A stretch of DNA of 64,000 nt. Source: Dyella sp. GSA-30. GTDB taxonomy: Bacteria; Pseudomonadota; Gammaproteobacteria; Xanthomonadales; Rhodanobacteraceae. This document shows, piece after piece, positions 34,403-46,345 of the stretch. The DNA lies in the NCBI RefSeq assembly GCF_027924605.1, contig NZ_AP027042.1, forward strand, positions 3,077,524-3,141,523, read 5' to 3'. Positions within the stretch are counted from its first letter, which is position 1; every line of letters begins with the position of its first letter. Below the pieces are notes generated by a model. It searched no databases. It was not told where the DNA came from and worked only from the letters and a program-made list of their open reading frames with translations. The position numbers were made by a program, and so were the translations under genes.

Positions 34403-35031
34403 CACGCGGACGATTCATTTCACTCGAAGGTGGCGAGGGCGCTGGCAAGAGCACCTTGCTGGCAGGTCTGCGCGACTACTTCGTGCAGCATGGCGTGGAA
34501 CTCGTACAGACGCGCGAGCCGGGCGGTACGCCGCTGGGTGAAGCGGTGCGCGCCATCGTGCTCGATCCGGCCAAGCGTGGTATTGCGCCCGAAGCCGAGC
34601 TGCTGCTGATGTTCGCCGCGCGCGCGCAGCTGGTGCGCGAGCTGATCGAGCCTGCGCTGGCGGCCGGTCAATGGGTGCTGTGTGACCGCTTTACCGATGC
34701 CAGCTACGCCTATCAAGGCGGTGGCCGCGGTCAGCCGCGCGAACGCATCGAAACCCTGGAGCATTGGGCCACCGAAGGCTTGAAGCCCGATCTCACCCTG
34801 TTGCTCGATCTACCCGTCGAAACCGGCCGCGCGCGCGCCGCCGGACGTGGCGAGGCCGATCGCATCGAAAGCGAAGCCGATGCCTTCTTCGAGCGCGTGC
34901 GCAGCACCTATCGGGAGTTGGCCAGGCAGGAGCCGCGGCGTTTTCGCGTTATCGATGCCAGCCAGTCGGTCGATGGCGTACTGCGTTCGGCGATCGACGC
35001 GGTCGCACCCCTGCTGGAGCAACACGTATGA
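34399..35031 (+). CDS. tmk: Thymidylate kinase
   Basis: Phosphorylates dTMP to dTDP. 210 residues. P-loop SLEGGEGAGKSTLLAGL (about 8-24), substrate-specific REPGGTPLGEA, the CDRFTDASYAYQGGGRG motif and LLLDLPVETG are all present. It starts and ends in ATGA overlaps with mltG and holB. Confidence 0.96.
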   Translation: MTRGRFISLEGGEGAGKSTLLAGLRDYFVQHGVELVQTREPGGTPLGEAVRAIVLDPAKRGIAPEAELLLMFAARAQLVRELIEPALAAGQWVLCDRFTDASYAYQGGGRGQPRERIETLEHWATEGLKPDLTLLLDLPVETGRARAAGRGEADRIESEADAFFERVRSTYRELARQEPRRFRVIDASQSVDGVLRSAIDAVAPLLEQHV

Positions 35032-35963
35032 GCGCAATGCCGTGGCACGACGAACACTGGCAACGGCTGCAGGCACGCAGGGAACGCGGGGCGATGCCGC
35101 ATGCGCTGTTGCTGACCGGACCGGCGGCACTGGGCAAGCGCGCTTTCATGTTGCGTCTGGTGCGTGGGCTGTTGTGCCCGCAGGCGCGCGACGGCGACGC
35201 CTGTGGAGAGTGCCGCAGCTGCCTGCTGTTCGCGGCTGGCACGCATCCGGACTACGTCAGCTTGAGCTACGGGCTGCGCAAGGATGGTGTGCAGCGTAGC
35301 GAGATCGTGGTGGATCAGGTGCGTGAGCTGTCGGCACGCCTGTCCATGGCCAGTCAGTTTGGTGGCTGGCAGATCGCCAGCATCGATCCGGCCGACGCCA
35401 TGAATGCCGCCGCGGCCAACGCCTTGCTCAAGACCCTGGAAGAGCCGTCGGCCCAGACCATGTTGTTGCTGGTGGCCGATGCTCCCTGGCGTCTGCCGCA
35501 AACGATACGCAGCCGTTGCCAGCGCATCGAGTTTCAGCTGCCGCCGCGTGAGGAAGCCCTCGCATGGTTGCAGGCGCAGGGCGTCAAGGATGCCGTGGCC
35601 GCGTTGGATGCTGCCAACGGCAATCCCGGTCTTGCACGGCAATGGTCGGAAGAGGGTGCATTGGCCCGTCGCCAGGAAGTACGCAAGGATCTGGCGGCAC
35701 TGGCTGGTGGTCGCGGCGAAACGATGGAGGTCGTCCGTCGCTGGCTCGACAACGAGCCGGAACAGCGTTTGTGGTTTGCCGCCCAGGCCGCGGCCGACGA
35801 GGCGCGCGCCAAGGCCGGTGCGGTCGCCGGCCCTTGTGCCAGCGGACTGGACAGCGAAGACCTGGATAACTGGTACATGGCGGCCAACCGTACGCGTGAG
35901 TCCTTGCGTGGCCCATTGCGCGGCGATCTGCTGCTGCTGGAACTGCTGGCTCGTTGGCGCTGA
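35028..35963 (+). CDS. holB: DNA polymerase III delta prime subunit
   Basis: Stator of the clamp loader. 311 residues. The AAA+ N-terminal domain has a degenerate P-loop (TGPAALGKRAFMLRL), a zinc module (LCPQARDGDACGECRSC), [21 protein letters not shown] and the SRC motif (IRSRCQRIEF). The P-loop lacks the GKS/T consensus, as expected for delta prime. It overlaps tmk by 4 bp. Confidence 0.93.
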   Translation: MSAMPWHDEHWQRLQARRERGAMPHALLLTGPAALGKRAFMLRLVRGLLCPQARDGDACGECRSCLLFAAGTHPDYVSLSYGLRKDGVQRSEIVVDQVRELSARLSMASQFGGWQIASIDPADAMNAAAANALLKTLEEPSAQTMLLLVADAPWRLPQTIRSRCQRIEFQLPPREEALAWLQAQGVKDAVAALDAANGNPGLARQWSEEGALARRQEVRKDLAALAGGRGETMEVVRRWLDNEPEQRLWFAAQAAADEARAKAGAVAGPCASGLDSEDLDNWYMAANRTRESLRGPLRGDLLLLELLARWR

Positions 35964-35971
35964 TCGGCTCC

Positions 35972-36898
35972 ATGCTGCCCATCCCCGACAAGCAGACTCG
36001 CTTGCTGGTGATCGCACCGCATCCGGATGACGAGACGATCGGGGCCGGCGGCCTGTTGCAGCAGGTTCGCGAGGCGGGCGGCGAAGTACGTATCTGGCTG
36101 CTGACCGATGGCGACAACAACCCATGGCCGCAGCGCTGGCTGGAGCGTCGCCTGTGGATCGGTGCCGCCGAACGCGAGCGCTGGGGCCGTCGTCGGCGTA
36201 ACGAAGTCGCGCAGGCTCTGGCCGCGCTCGGCATCGCACCGGAGCAGCTGGAAGGCTTCAGTTGGCCCGACATGGGACTGACCGGTCGGCTCAAGGGCCA
36301 GTTCGCCGCCATGCTCGACCTGCTCGAGGTACGTCTGCGCGCGTGGTGTCCGAATCTGGTGGTATTGCCCGACCTGGGCGATCGCCACCCTGACCATGGC
36401 GCTGCGCACGTTCTTGCGCGGCTCGCCATGGCACGCGAATCGCTGACGCCGATCCTGTTGACCTACCTCGTCCATGGTGGGGCCATGGCTGGCGCCGGGG
36501 AGATTCTGAAGATCGGTCCTGTGCATCAGGACGCCAAACGCCAGGCGATGGAGGCGCATGCCAGCCAGACCGCACTGAGCGGTACGCGCATGCGCCAGCT
36601 GGTCGAACGCCCCGAGGCATTTACCCGCGTCGAGATCGGGCGTGGCAGTCCGTCGTCATATAAGTTGCCGTGGCAGCCGGCTCCTTGGCTGAAACCTTTG
36701 CTGCGCCTGACATTGGCCAGCCCGTCAGGCGTACGCAGCTGGTCCTGGCGTCGTGCCCCGCTCATCGAACAGGGGCAGGGTCAGGTCATGCTGTCGTCCG
36801 AAGTCGTCGCGACGGCGGGGCCGCACTTCGTGAAATTGCATATGGATCTGCCATCGCCTTGGATTTTCGATGTCTGGGGCTGGCATGAAATCTCCTGA
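35972..36898 (+). CDS. PIG-L family deacetylase
   Basis: About 308 residues of the LmbE/PIG-L fold: zinc-binding APHPDDETIGAGGLL (about 16-30) and LGDRHPDHGAAH (about 131-142). The family removes N-acyl groups from GlcNAc-type sugars, lipids or small metabolites. The C-terminal third (WLKPLLRLTLASPSG...) is less conserved and ends in an aromatic-rich PWIFDVWGW. It starts about 8 bp after holB; an earlier in-frame TTG at 35954 overlaps holB. Position between holB and pilZ is unusual, and the substrate is unknown. Confidence 0.8.
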   Translation: MLPIPDKQTRLLVIAPHPDDETIGAGGLLQQVREAGGEVRIWLLTDGDNNPWPQRWLERRLWIGAAERERWGRRRRNEVAQALAALGIAPEQLEGFSWPDMGLTGRLKGQFAAMLDLLEVRLRAWCPNLVVLPDLGDRHPDHGAAHVLARLAMARESLTPILLTYLVHGGAMAGAGEILKIGPVHQDAKRQAMEAHASQTALSGTRMRQLVERPEAFTRVEIGRGSPSSYKLPWQPAPWLKPLLRLTLASPSGVRSWSWRRAPLIEQGQGQVMLSSEVVATAGPHFVKLHMDLPSPWIFDVWGWHEIS

Positions 36899-36977
36899 CG
36901 TTGCCAAGCAAAGCGCACCGAAGCTGCGCCGGCTGCGTTAGGATGCCGCTCAAGTTATTCGTGCCGCAGGGGCAGAC

Positions 36978-37334
36978 ATGAATCCCGCCGTCAACGCTCG
37001 CCAGGGCATTATTTCCTTGAAGATCAAGGATGCCGCTGCGCTCTATAACGCGTACATGCCTTTCCTGAAGAACGGCGGGCTGTTTGCGCCCACGGCGCAG
37101 CGTTATGCCTTGGGCGACGAGGTGGTGCTGCTGGTCAATCTGACCGACGAAGGGGAGCGGCTTTCTGTCGCAGGCAAGGTGGTATGGGTGTCCCCGGTTG
37201 GCGCGCAGGGTAACCGCACGGCCGGCATCGGCGTGCAGTTCAACGAATCACCCGACGGCGAAGCGGCACGTACCCGTATCGAGAATCTGCTGGCCGGCGT
37301 GACGGCATCCGAGCGCCCGACTCACACGATGTAA
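36978..37334 (+). CDS. pilZ: PilZ, type IV pilus biogenesis protein
   Basis: 118 residues. A stand-alone PilZ-fold protein needed for type IV pilus assembly in Pseudomonas and Xanthomonas, where it works with FimX and PilB. It begins NARQGIISLKIKDAAALYNAYMPFLKNGGLFAPT and contains VAGKVVWVSPVG and GIGVQF. The RxxxR and D/NxSxxG c-di-GMP ligands are not evident, as in other true PilZ proteins. The tmk-holB-pilZ neighbourhood is conserved in pseudomonads and xanthomonads. Confidence 0.9.
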   Translation: MNPAVNARQGIISLKIKDAAALYNAYMPFLKNGGLFAPTAQRYALGDEVVLLVNLTDEGERLSVAGKVVWVSPVGAQGNRTAGIGVQFNESPDGEAARTRIENLLAGVTASERPTHTM

Positions 37335-37711
37335 CGCATCAGGCTGGAGTCCAGCAGGGCTTCTGGCTGACGAATCGTGTGTTGAGGCCGTCTTGCTATC
37401 GCCCCCGATGTGGCGATGCAAAAAAAGATAGCCGCGTTTGCTTTCTTTCCTGACGGCAAATTTCATCGACAAATCAACGCAGCCGGGCCTTCGGGCGAGC
37501 TGCGGTGCACACATTCCCTGTTCCCCATCCCCCATTCCCACTCCAAAGTGTCTTGTCGTCGCTGAACGCACTGATACAATGTGCCGATTGTATGAATTGA
37601 ATCGAGTCAAACCGACCCCCTGGGCCTGGTAAACGCTTGATCCGAGTTGCTTCCGAACCGTTCCCCAACGGTCCGCTGATGCGCCTTCGAGGCGCGGAGG
37701 TACGTTCCATC
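37335..37711. other. Non-coding region upstream of the nuo operon
   Basis: 377 bp between pilZ and nuoA. It holds a CCCTGTTCCCCATCCCCCAT-like fragment (37516-37540) that resembles one arm of a dispersed xanthomonad repeat, the nuo promoter at 37553-37580, and a likely leader of about 120 nt. No convincing gene is seen. Confidence 0.6.
37553..37580 (+). promoter_or_regulatory. Sigma-70 promoter for the nuo operon
   Basis: TTGTCG (37553-37558) and TACAAT (37575-37580) have a 16-bp spacing. The predicted start near 37588 gives a leader of about 124 nt to the nuoA GTG. Confidence 0.55.
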
Positions 37712-38068
37712 GTGCTTGCCGAATACTGGCCCATTCTGCTTTTTATCGCCGTCGCCACGGGCCTAGGCCTGGTGCTGCTGGTCATTGGCCTCCTGGCCGG
37801 CCCACGTCGTCCGGAGTCGCACAAGCTCTCGCCGTACGAGTGCGGTTTCGAAGCCTTCGAAGATGCGCGCATGCGTTTCGACGTTCGCTACTACCTGCTG
37901 GCCATCCTTTTCATCATCTTCGATCTTGAAGTCGCCTTCCTGTTCCCCTGGGCGGTGGTGTTCGACAAGATCGGCCTGATCGCGCTGGTCGAGATGGCGC
38001 TGTTCCTGGTGCTGTTGGTGGTCGGTTTCGCTTACGTGTGGAAGAAGGGAGCACTGGAATGGGAGTGA
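37712..38068 (+). CDS. nuoA: NADH-quinone oxidoreductase subunit A
   Basis: Membrane subunit near the quinone site of complex I. 118 residues from a GTG preceded by CGGAGG. Three helices; the loop [41 protein letters not shown] is the invariant NuoA region. In-frame ATG 37679 and TTG 37637 starts would add non-family residues. First gene of nuoA-N; it overlaps nuoB by 10 bp. Confidence 0.92.
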   Translation: MLAEYWPILLFIAVATGLGLVLLVIGLLAGPRRPESHKLSPYECGFEAFEDARMRFDVRYYLLAILFIIFDLEVAFLFPWAVVFDKIGLIALVEMALFLVLLVVGFAYVWKKGALEWE

Positions 38069-38616
38069 TCTCTTCCCTCGACCGGGTGATGCACAACCCG
38101 CAGCCGTTGAACCTAGTCGACGACATTCTGCGTCCGGCCGGCGACAACCCGATCGTGCAGCGCGGCTTTGCCACCACCAGCGTCGATGCGCTGATGAACT
38201 GGGCGCGCACCGGCTCGATGTGGCCGATGACCTTCGGTCTGGCCTGCTGCGCAGTCGAAATGATGCACGCCGGCGCGGCGCGCCTGGACCTGGACCGCTA
38301 CGGCGTGATCTTCCGCCCGAGTCCGCGCCAGTCCGACGTGATGATCGTGGCTGGCACCCTGGTCAACAAGATGGCCCCCGCGTTGCGCAAGGTTTACGAC
38401 CAGATGCCCGACCCGAAGTGGGTGATCTCCATGGGCAGCTGCGCCAACGGCGGCGGCTACTACCACTATTCGTATTCTGTGGTGCGTGGTTGCGACCGCA
38501 TCGTGCCGGTGGATATTTACGTGCCGGGCTGCCCGCCGACGGCCGAGGCACTGATTCACGGGATTCTGCAGTTGCAGAAGAAGATTCGTCGCACCAGCAC
38601 CATCGCGCGTTCCTGA
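38059..38616 (+). CDS. nuoB: NADH-quinone oxidoreductase subunit B
   Basis: Carries the terminal [4Fe-4S] cluster N2 that reduces quinone. 185 residues. Ligands appear in [22 protein letters not shown] and [11 protein letters not shown]. It starts within the nuoA stop region (ATGGGAGTGA), so translation is coupled. Confidence 0.96.
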   Translation: MGVISSLDRVMHNPQPLNLVDDILRPAGDNPIVQRGFATTSVDALMNWARTGSMWPMTFGLACCAVEMMHAGAARLDLDRYGVIFRPSPRQSDVMIVAGTLVNKMAPALRKVYDQMPDPKWVISMGSCANGGGYYHYSYSVVRGCDRIVPVDIYVPGCPPTAEALIHGILQLQKKIRRTSTIARS

Positions 38617-38629
38617 GAGCTGTCTGGCC

Positions 38630-39358
38630 ATGACTGATACGCAATCGAACTCGCTGGTCGAGCGCCTTGCCGCGCGATTCGGCGATCTGCTGGCGGTAAC
38701 CGTCGCCCGCAATGAAGTCACCGCCGAGCTGGCGGCCTCCGACCTGATCGCCGTTGCCACCGCGCTGCGCGACGAAGCCCCGTTCCGCTTCTCCGAAGCG
38801 GTCGACGTCTGCGGCGTCGACTATCTCGGCTACGGCCAGACCGAATGGGATACCCAGACCATTTCCAGCACCGGCTTCTCGCGTGGCGTAGAAGGCGAGG
38901 CGATGGGTCGCTTCAAATGGGCCGACCGCCCGCGTGACGTCGAGCAGCCGCGCCGTTTCGCCGCCGTGATTCATCTGCTGTCGATCGAGCACAACCAGCG
39001 CTTGCGTCTGCGCGTCTTCTGCGAAGACGACAGCCTGCCGGTGGTGCCGTCGCTGACCGGCATCTGGCCGGGCGTGAACTGGTTCGAGCGCGAGGCGTTC
39101 GACCTCTACGGCATCATTTTCGAAGGCCACCCGGACCTGCGCCGCATCCTGACCGACTACGGTTTCGTCGGCCATCCGTTCCGCAAGGACTTCCCGCTGA
39201 TTGGCAACGTCGAAGTGCGTTACGACCCCGAGCAGAAGCGCGTTGTCTACGAACCCGTATCGATCGAACCGCGCGTGCTGGTGCCGCGCGTGATCCGTGA
39301 CGACGCCGACCTCACGCAGGCCAAGGCCGAAGCCGCCGACAACTGGCGGGAGAATTGA
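38630..39358 (+). CDS. nuoC: NADH-quinone oxidoreductase subunit C
   Basis: 30-kDa-type hydrophilic subunit of the connecting module. 242 residues. The family block [40 protein letters not shown] (about 141-180) is intact. nuoC and nuoD are separate genes, unlike the fused nuoCD of E. coli. Confidence 0.95.
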   Translation: MTDTQSNSLVERLAARFGDLLAVTVARNEVTAELAASDLIAVATALRDEAPFRFSEAVDVCGVDYLGYGQTEWDTQTISSTGFSRGVEGEAMGRFKWADRPRDVEQPRRFAAVIHLLSIEHNQRLRLRVFCEDDSLPVVPSLTGIWPGVNWFEREAFDLYGIIFEGHPDLRRILTDYGFVGHPFRKDFPLIGNVEVRYDPEQKRVVYEPVSIEPRVLVPRVIRDDADLTQAKAEAADNWREN

Positions 39359-39360
39359 GC

Positions 39361-40614
<1,254 letters not shown>

Positions 40615-40633
40615 GCCGACGGGAGCATATGCA

Positions 40634-41161
40634 ATGAAAGCCACCGGAAATTACGAGCAGGTCAAGAACGTCGATCCGCTCGTCGTACTGAACGACCATA
40701 CCCGCCATCACATCGATGAGTGGGTGGCCAAGTTCCCGCCCGATCGCAAGCGCTCGGCGGTGATCCAATCGCTGTTTGCCGCGCAGGAGCAGAACAACGG
40801 CTTCCTGACCGACGAGCTGATCAATGCCGTCGCCAAATACCTGGACCTGCCGCCCGTGTGGGCATACGAGGTCGCCAGCTTCTATTCGATGCTGGAAACC
40901 AAGCCGGTCGGTCGCAACAACGTGGCGATCTGCACCAATGTCTCGTGCTGGTTGAACGGCGCCGAAGACCTGGTGCGTCATTGCGAGAAGAAACTCGGTA
41001 TCAAGCTTGGCGAAAGCACCGCCGATGGCCGCGTCTATCTCAAGCGCGAAGAAGAATGCATTGCTGCGTGCGCCTGCGCACCGGCGATGACCGTCAATGG
41101 TCACTACCACGAGCGTCTCACGACTGAAAAAGTCGACGAGATTCTCGACGGTTTGAAGTAA
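40634..41161 (+). CDS. nuoE: NADH-quinone oxidoreductase subunit E
   Basis: 24-kDa subunit with [2Fe-2S] cluster N1a. 175 residues. The four Cys ligands fit C-x4-C (ICTNVSCW) and C-x3-C ([10 protein letters not shown]). The thioredoxin-like fold is helped by the N-terminal helical segment. A long in-frame upstream extension lies within nuoD and is not used. Confidence 0.94.
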   Translation: MKATGNYEQVKNVDPLVVLNDHTRHHIDEWVAKFPPDRKRSAVIQSLFAAQEQNNGFLTDELINAVAKYLDLPPVWAYEVASFYSMLETKPVGRNNVAICTNVSCWLNGAEDLVRHCEKKLGIKLGESTADGRVYLKREEECIAACACAPAMTVNGHYHERLTTEKVDEILDGLK

Positions 41162-41172
41162 GGGCTTCGGCA

Positions 41173-42483
41173 ATGGCATACGGTCCGGCACCCAAAGAAC
41201 ATCAGGTCGTCTACACCACGCTTCATTTCGAGAAGCCGTGGGCGATGGAAAGCTACGTCCAGGTTGGTGGCTACGAAGCGTGGAAGAAAATCCTCGCCGA
41301 GAAGCCCGACCCGACCACGCTGATCGACGAGATCAAGAAGAGCAATCTGCGCGGGCGCGGCGGCGCGGGTTTCCCGACCGGCTTGAAGTGGTCCTTCATG
41401 CCCAAGGGCGACATGCAGAAGTACATCCTCTGCAACTCCGACGAATCGGAGCCGGGCACCTGCAAGGATCGCGACATCCTGCGCTTCAATCCGCATGCGG
41501 TGATCGAAGGCATGGCGATCGCGTGCTACTGCACCGGTTCGACCGCGGCCTATAACTATCTGCGCGGCGAGTTCCATCACGAGCCGTACGAGCATCTCGA
41601 AGAGGCGCTCAAAGAGGCGTATGCCGCGGGCCTGCTGGGCAAGAACATCCAGGGCACCGGCCTCAATATCGATATCTATAACGCGCTTGGTGCGGGTGCG
41701 TACATCTGCGGCGAAGAAACCGCGCTGATGGAATCGCTCGAAGGCAAGAAGGGCCAGCCGCGCTTCAAGCCGCCGTTCCCGGCCAACTTCGGCCTGTACG
41801 GCAAGCCGTCGACGATCAACAACACCGAAACCTATGCCTCGGTTCCCTCGATCCTGCGCAAGGGCGCGGACTGGTTCCTGGCGCAGAGCAAGACCAAGAA
41901 CGGCGGGCCGAAGGTGTTCTCGGTCTCCGGCTGCGTACAGAAGGGCGGCAACTTCGAAGTGCCGCTCGGCACCACCTTCGACGAACTGCTGGAAATGGCT
42001 GGCGGACTGCGTCCGGGCCGTACCTTGAAGGGTGCGATTCCTGGCGGTGTGTCGATGCCGGTGCTGACTGCCGAGCAGTTGAAGGGCCTGCCGATGGATT
42101 ACGACACGCTGCGTGATCTCAAGACCGGCCTGGGCTCGGGCGCGATCGTGGTGCTGGACGACACCGTCTGCACGGTGCGCTTCACCCGTCGCATTTCGCA
42201 GTTCTTCTACAAGGAATCGTGCGGCCAGTGCACGCCGTGCCGCGAAGGCACCGGCTGGATGAATCGCGTGCTGACGCGCATCGTCGACGGGCAGGGCACG
42301 ATGGACGACCTGCATCGCCTGAAGGCCATCGCCGGCCAGATCGAAGGCCACACCATCTGTGCCTTCGGCGAAGCCGCCGCGTGGCCGGTGCAGGGTTTCC
42401 TGCGCCAGTTCTGGCATGAATTCGAGTACTACATCGTTAACGGTCGCTCGATCGTCGACGACAAGATCGGAGCTGCTGCATGA
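41173..42483 (+). CDS. nuoF: NADH-quinone oxidoreductase subunit F
   Basis: 51-kDa NADH- and FMN-binding subunit with [4Fe-4S] N3. 436 residues: FMN/NADH loop [15 protein letters not shown] (about 58-72), second glycine-rich [19 protein letters not shown], and cluster ligands in [12 protein letters not shown] plus a distal Cys in GHTICAFGE. The nuoG start overlaps its stop (ATGA). Confidence 0.96.
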   Translation: MAYGPAPKEHQVVYTTLHFEKPWAMESYVQVGGYEAWKKILAEKPDPTTLIDEIKKSNLRGRGGAGFPTGLKWSFMPKGDMQKYILCNSDESEPGTCKDRDILRFNPHAVIEGMAIACYCTGSTAAYNYLRGEFHHEPYEHLEEALKEAYAAGLLGKNIQGTGLNIDIYNALGAGAYICGEETALMESLEGKKGQPRFKPPFPANFGLYGKPSTINNTETYASVPSILRKGADWFLAQSKTKNGGPKVFSVSGCVQKGGNFEVPLGTTFDELLEMAGGLRPGRTLKGAIPGGVSMPVLTAEQLKGLPMDYDTLRDLKTGLGSGAIVVLDDTVCTVRFTRRISQFFYKESCGQCTPCREGTGWMNRVLTRIVDGQGTMDDLHRLKAIAGQIEGHTICAFGEAAAWPVQGFLRQFWHEFEYYIVNGRSIVDDKIGAAA

Positions 42484-44804
42484 GCGCCCAACCCACCGCC
42501 GCCGTTTCCGATCTGCTGAACATCGAGATCGACGGCAAGCCCACGCAGATTCGCAAGGGTGCGATGATCATCGAAGCGGCCGACGCCATTGGCGTCGCGA
42601 TTCCGCGTTTCTGCTATCACCGCAAGCTGCCGATCGCCGCCAACTGCCGCATGTGCCTGGTCGAAGTGGAAATGGGCGGCAAGCCCATGCCCAAGCCGCA
42701 GCCGGCCTGCGCCACTCCGGTGGCCGAAGGCATGAAGGTGCAGACCCGTTCGGCTACCGCGCTGAAGTACCAGCGCGACGTGATGGAATTCCTGCTGATC
42801 AACCATCCGCTCGACTGTCCGATCTGCGATCAGGGCGGCGAGTGCGAGCTGCAGGACGTTTCGCTCGGCTACGGCCGCGGCGTGTCGCGCTACACCGAGC
42901 GCAAGCGCACCATCGCCGATGAAAACATCGGGCCGCTGGTCGCTACCGAGATGACCCGCTGCATCCAGTGCACGCGCTGCGTGCGCTTCACCAGCGAAAT
43001 CGCCGGCACCTACGAGCTCGGCGGTATGAGCCGCGGCGACAACTTGCAGATCGGTACTTACATCGGCAAGACGCTGGAAACCGAGCTGTCGGGCAACATC
43101 ATCGACGTCTGCCCGGTCGGCGCACTGACCAACAAACCGTTCCAGTTCCAGGCGCGCGCCTGGGAACTGGTCGCCAAGCCGTCGGTGGCCTACCACGACG
43201 CGCTCGGTTCCAACCTGTGGTTGCACACGCGCCGCGGCGAAGTGCTGCGTACCGTGCCGCGCGACAACGAAGCGGTCAACGAATGCTGGTTGTCCGACCG
43301 CGACCGTTACAGCCACCAGGGCATGTACGTCGAAGACCGTCTGCGCGCGCCGCAGGTGAAGCGTAACGGTCAGTGGACTGCGACCACCTGGGAAGACGCG
43401 CTTACCGTCGCCGCCGAGGCCTTGAAGAAGGTGCCGGGCAGCGAGCTGGGCATGCTGGTGCATCCGGCCACCTCGAACGAGGAAGGCGATCTGCTGATGC
43501 GTCTGGCGCGTGGCCTGGGCAGCGCCCATGTCGACCATCGCCTGCGTCAGCAGGACTTTGCCGACAATGCCGTCGCACAGACGTTCGCTACGCCAGTGGC
43601 CTCGCTGGACAAGGTCAAGGCCGTACTGCTGGTTGGCTCGGATCTGCGTCACGAACTGCCGCTGGTCAATCATCGCGTGCATCAGGCAGTGAAGAAGGGC
43701 GCCAAGGTCTTCGCGGTCAATCCGGCCGAGTTCGATTTCAACTATCCGCTGGCCCATGAAGCCGTGGTCGCGCCGCAGCATCTGGTCGATGCGTTGCTGG
43801 CGGTGGCCAAGGCTGCCGCAGAAGGCGGCGCGACGTTGCCGTCGTTCGCGACGGACGCCGCCGCGAACGTGGAAGTGACCGACAAGGCACGCGCTGCGAT
43901 TGCCGCGCTGAAGTCCGGCCATGCTGCCGTGATCGTGGGCGAAGCCGCCGTCACGCATCCGCAGGCTTCGTGGCTGCGCGCGATCGCACGCTTCATCGCC
44001 GACGCCACGGGCGCCGGTTACAACGAACTTCCGGTCGGTGCGAATGCGATCGGTCTCGCCCGTGTCGGCGTGCTGCCGGCCAATGGCGGGCTCGATGCGC
44101 AGGCGATGCTGGCGCAGCCGCGCAAGGCTTACGTCTTGTACGGCGCCGAGCCGCCGCACGATTTCGCCGATGGCACCGCGGTGCTCAAGGCCTTGCATGC
44201 CGCCGAACAGGTTGTCGCATTCAGCGCTTACGCCAGCCCCGTGTTGCGCGATGTCGCCGACGTGATCCTGCCGATCGGCCTGTTGCCGGAAATCGACGCG
44301 ACCCTGGTCAACGTCGACGGCATGGTGCAGAGCGTGGGCGCCGGTTCGCAGGCACCGGGCGATGCGCGTCCGGGCTGGAAGGTGCTGCGTGCACTGGGCG
44401 GCCTGTTGAAGGTGGCCAGCTTCGAGTTCGACGATCTGGCCGGTCTGCGTGAAGGCATCACCGAGCGCGCGCACACCGCGCGTGGCGAGGTTGCCGCACG
44501 CCAGGCCTTCAACGGTCTGAGCCGTCTGGCCACCTGGCCGATCTACCGCACCGACGCGGTGCTGCGTCGTGCCAAGGCACTGGGCGAGCATCCGCTCAAC
44601 CGCACACCGGCCATTCGCCTGAGCGCGGCTGAAGCGCAGCGCCAGGGCCTGGCCGATGGTGGCAAGGCAACCATCGCCGGCGTGACCTTGCCGGTGGCGA
44701 TCGACAGCACGGTGCCCGATGGCACGGTGTGGATCGAGGCCGCGCACAACGACACCGCCACGCTGCCGCCGTACGGCGCGGCCATCACCTTGAGCAAGGC
44801 GTAA
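42480..44804 (+). CDS. nuoG: NADH-quinone oxidoreductase subunit G
   Basis: 75-kDa subunit carrying electron-relay clusters. 774 residues. The N-terminal ferredoxin domain has ligands in [21 protein letters not shown] (N1b), the His/Cys site [18 protein letters not shown] (N5), and [12 protein letters not shown] (N4). The molybdopterin-like C-terminal domain follows from about residue 220. I see no CxxCxxxC set for the extra N7 cluster found in E. coli NuoG. Confidence 0.94.
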   Translation: MSAQPTAAVSDLLNIEIDGKPTQIRKGAMIIEAADAIGVAIPRFCYHRKLPIAANCRMCLVEVEMGGKPMPKPQPACATPVAEGMKVQTRSATALKYQRDVMEFLLINHPLDCPICDQGGECELQDVSLGYGRGVSRYTERKRTIADENIGPLVATEMTRCIQCTRCVRFTSEIAGTYELGGMSRGDNLQIGTYIGKTLETELSGNIIDVCPVGALTNKPFQFQARAWELVAKPSVAYHDALGSNLWLHTRRGEVLRTVPRDNEAVNECWLSDRDRYSHQGMYVEDRLRAPQVKRNGQWTATTWEDALTVAAEALKKVPGSELGMLVHPATSNEEGDLLMRLARGLGSAHVDHRLRQQDFADNAVAQTFATPVASLDKVKAVLLVGSDLRHELPLVNHRVHQAVKKGAKVFAVNPAEFDFNYPLAHEAVVAPQHLVDALLAVAKAAAEGGATLPSFATDAAANVEVTDKARAAIAALKSGHAAVIVGEAAVTHPQASWLRAIARFIADATGAGYNELPVGANAIGLARVGVLPANGGLDAQAMLAQPRKAYVLYGAEPPHDFADGTAVLKALHAAEQVVAFSAYASPVLRDVADVILPIGLLPEIDATLVNVDGMVQSVGAGSQAPGDARPGWKVLRALGGLLKVASFEFDDLAGLREGITERAHTARGEVAARQAFNGLSRLATWPIYRTDAVLRRAKALGEHPLNRTPAIRLSAAEAQRQGLADGGKATIAGVTLPVAIDSTVPDGTVWIEAAHNDTATLPPYGAAITLSKA

Positions 44805-44807
44805 ACC

Positions 44808-45833
44808 ATGGAGCAGATCCTCAACCAGCTGGTTTGGCCGTTGGTCTACATCATTTGCATCGTGCTGCCCCTGATCATCGGCGTGGCGATGTTCGTGTAC
44901 TGGGAGCGCAAGGTCATCGGCTGGATGCACGTGCGCATGGGACCGAACAAGATCGGTCCGCTGGGCTTGCTGCAGGCCTTCGCCGACGTGGTCAAGCTGC
45001 TGATCAAGGAAGTGATCCTTCCGACCAGCGCGAACAAGTTCCTGTACTACCTCGCACCCTTGCTGGCGTTGATTCCCGCGCTGGCCGCGTGGGCGGTGAT
45101 TCCGTTCAGCGAGAAAATGGTGCTCGCCAACGTCAATGCAGGTGTGCTCTATCTGCTGGCGATGACCTCGCTGGGCGTGTACGGCATCATCCTGGCCGGT
45201 TGGGCATCCAACTCGCGCTACGCGCTGCTTGGTGCGATGCGTTCGGCCGCGCAGGTCATCTCCTATGAACTGGCCATGGGCCTGTGCCTGGTCTGCGTGC
45301 TGGTGCTCGCCGGTAGCTTGAACCTGACCGACATCGTGCATGCGCAGACCGGTCACAAGGGTGTCTTCGACTGGTTCATGTGGCCGCTGCTGCCGGTCTT
45401 CATCATCTATTTCATCTCGGGCGTAGCCGAAACCAACCGCGCGCCGTTCGACGTGGCCGAAGGCGAGTCGGAAATCGTCGCCGGTTTCCACGTGGAATAT
45501 TCCGGTTCGGCGTTTGCGATCTTCTTCCTGGCCGAATACGCCAACATGATCCTGGTCAGCTTCCTGGCGGCCACCTTGTTCATGGGCGGCTGGCTGTCGC
45601 CGTTCCCGACCTCATGGGGCTTCATCGGGCAGGGCGGTTTCCTCTGGCTGTTCATCAAGGCTTTCGTGTTCGCCTTCATGTTCCTGTGGTTCCGCGCCAG
45701 CTTCCCGCGTTACCGCTACGACCAGATCATGCGTCTGGGCTGGAAGGTCTTTATCCCCATCACGATCGTATGGGTCCTGGTAGCCGGCTGCATGAAGTAT
45801 TTCGGCTGGGTCAGCATCGGCACGGGAGCTTAA
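44808..45833 (+). CDS. nuoH: NADH-quinone oxidoreductase subunit H
   Basis: Membrane subunit bridging the quinone cavity and the proton pumps. 341 residues and about eight helices. Diagnostic segments: [21 protein letters not shown] (about 30-50) and the acidic loop [27 protein letters not shown] (about 208-234). It lies 3 bp after nuoG. Confidence 0.95.
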   Translation: MEQILNQLVWPLVYIICIVLPLIIGVAMFVYWERKVIGWMHVRMGPNKIGPLGLLQAFADVVKLLIKEVILPTSANKFLYYLAPLLALIPALAAWAVIPFSEKMVLANVNAGVLYLLAMTSLGVYGIILAGWASNSRYALLGAMRSAAQVISYELAMGLCLVCVLVLAGSLNLTDIVHAQTGHKGVFDWFMWPLLPVFIIYFISGVAETNRAPFDVAEGESEIVAGFHVEYSGSAFAIFFLAEYANMILVSFLAATLFMGGWLSPFPTSWGFIGQGGFLWLFIKAFVFAFMFLWFRASFPRYRYDQIMRLGWKVFIPITIVWVLVAGCMKYFGWVSIGTGA

Positions 45834-45841
45834 AAAAAGCC

Positions 45842-46333
45842 ATGTCTCGCGTAACTCACTATTTCAAGAGCCTCCTGCTCATCGAGCTGCTGAAGGGCAT
45901 GGCGCTGACCATGCGCTACATGTTCAGCCCGAAGTACACGATGCGCTACCCGATGGAGCACATCCCCAAGTCGAACCGCTTCCGCGGTCTGCATGCGTTG
46001 CGTCGTTATCCCAACGGCGAAGAGCGCTGCATCGCGTGCAAGCTGTGCGAGGCGGTGTGCCCGGCCCTGGCGATCACCATCGACTCGGCACCGCGCCCGG
46101 GTGACGGCCAGCGCCGCACCACGCGTTACGACATCGATCTTTTCAAGTGCATCTTTTGCGGCTTCTGCGAGGAGAGCTGCCCGGTCGACTCGATCGTGGA
46201 AACGCACGTGCACGAATATCACTTCGAGCATCGCGGCGAGAACGTGGTGACCAAGCCGCAGCTGCTCGCCATCGGCGACCGCTTCGAGAAGGACATCGCG
46301 GCAGCTCGCGCGCAAGACGCCGCGTATCGCTGA
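45842..46333 (+). CDS. nuoI: NADH-quinone oxidoreductase subunit I
   Basis: 23-kDa subunit with two [4Fe-4S] clusters (N6a, N6b). 163 residues. Two ferredoxin motifs: [12 protein letters not shown] and [12 protein letters not shown]. The N-terminal amphipathic helix ([17 protein letters not shown]) docks on the membrane arm. Confidence 0.95.
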   Translation: MSRVTHYFKSLLLIELLKGMALTMRYMFSPKYTMRYPMEHIPKSNRFRGLHALRRYPNGEERCIACKLCEAVCPALAITIDSAPRPGDGQRRTTRYDIDLFKCIFCGFCEESCPVDSIVETHVHEYHFEHRGENVVTKPQLLAIGDRFEKDIAAARAQDAAYR

Positions 46334-46345
46334 GGACGGGACATC

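Noticed and set aside
37579-37632. 17-residue leader peptide frame upstream of nuoA
   Set aside because: Its ATG overlaps the -10 box of the predicted promoter, so it would not be transcribed intact.
42429-45491. 1020-residue open frame on the minus strand
   Set aside because: Fully antisense to nuoG and nuoH; composition is the His/Gln/Arg-rich shadow of high-GC coding sequence, with no recognisable domain.
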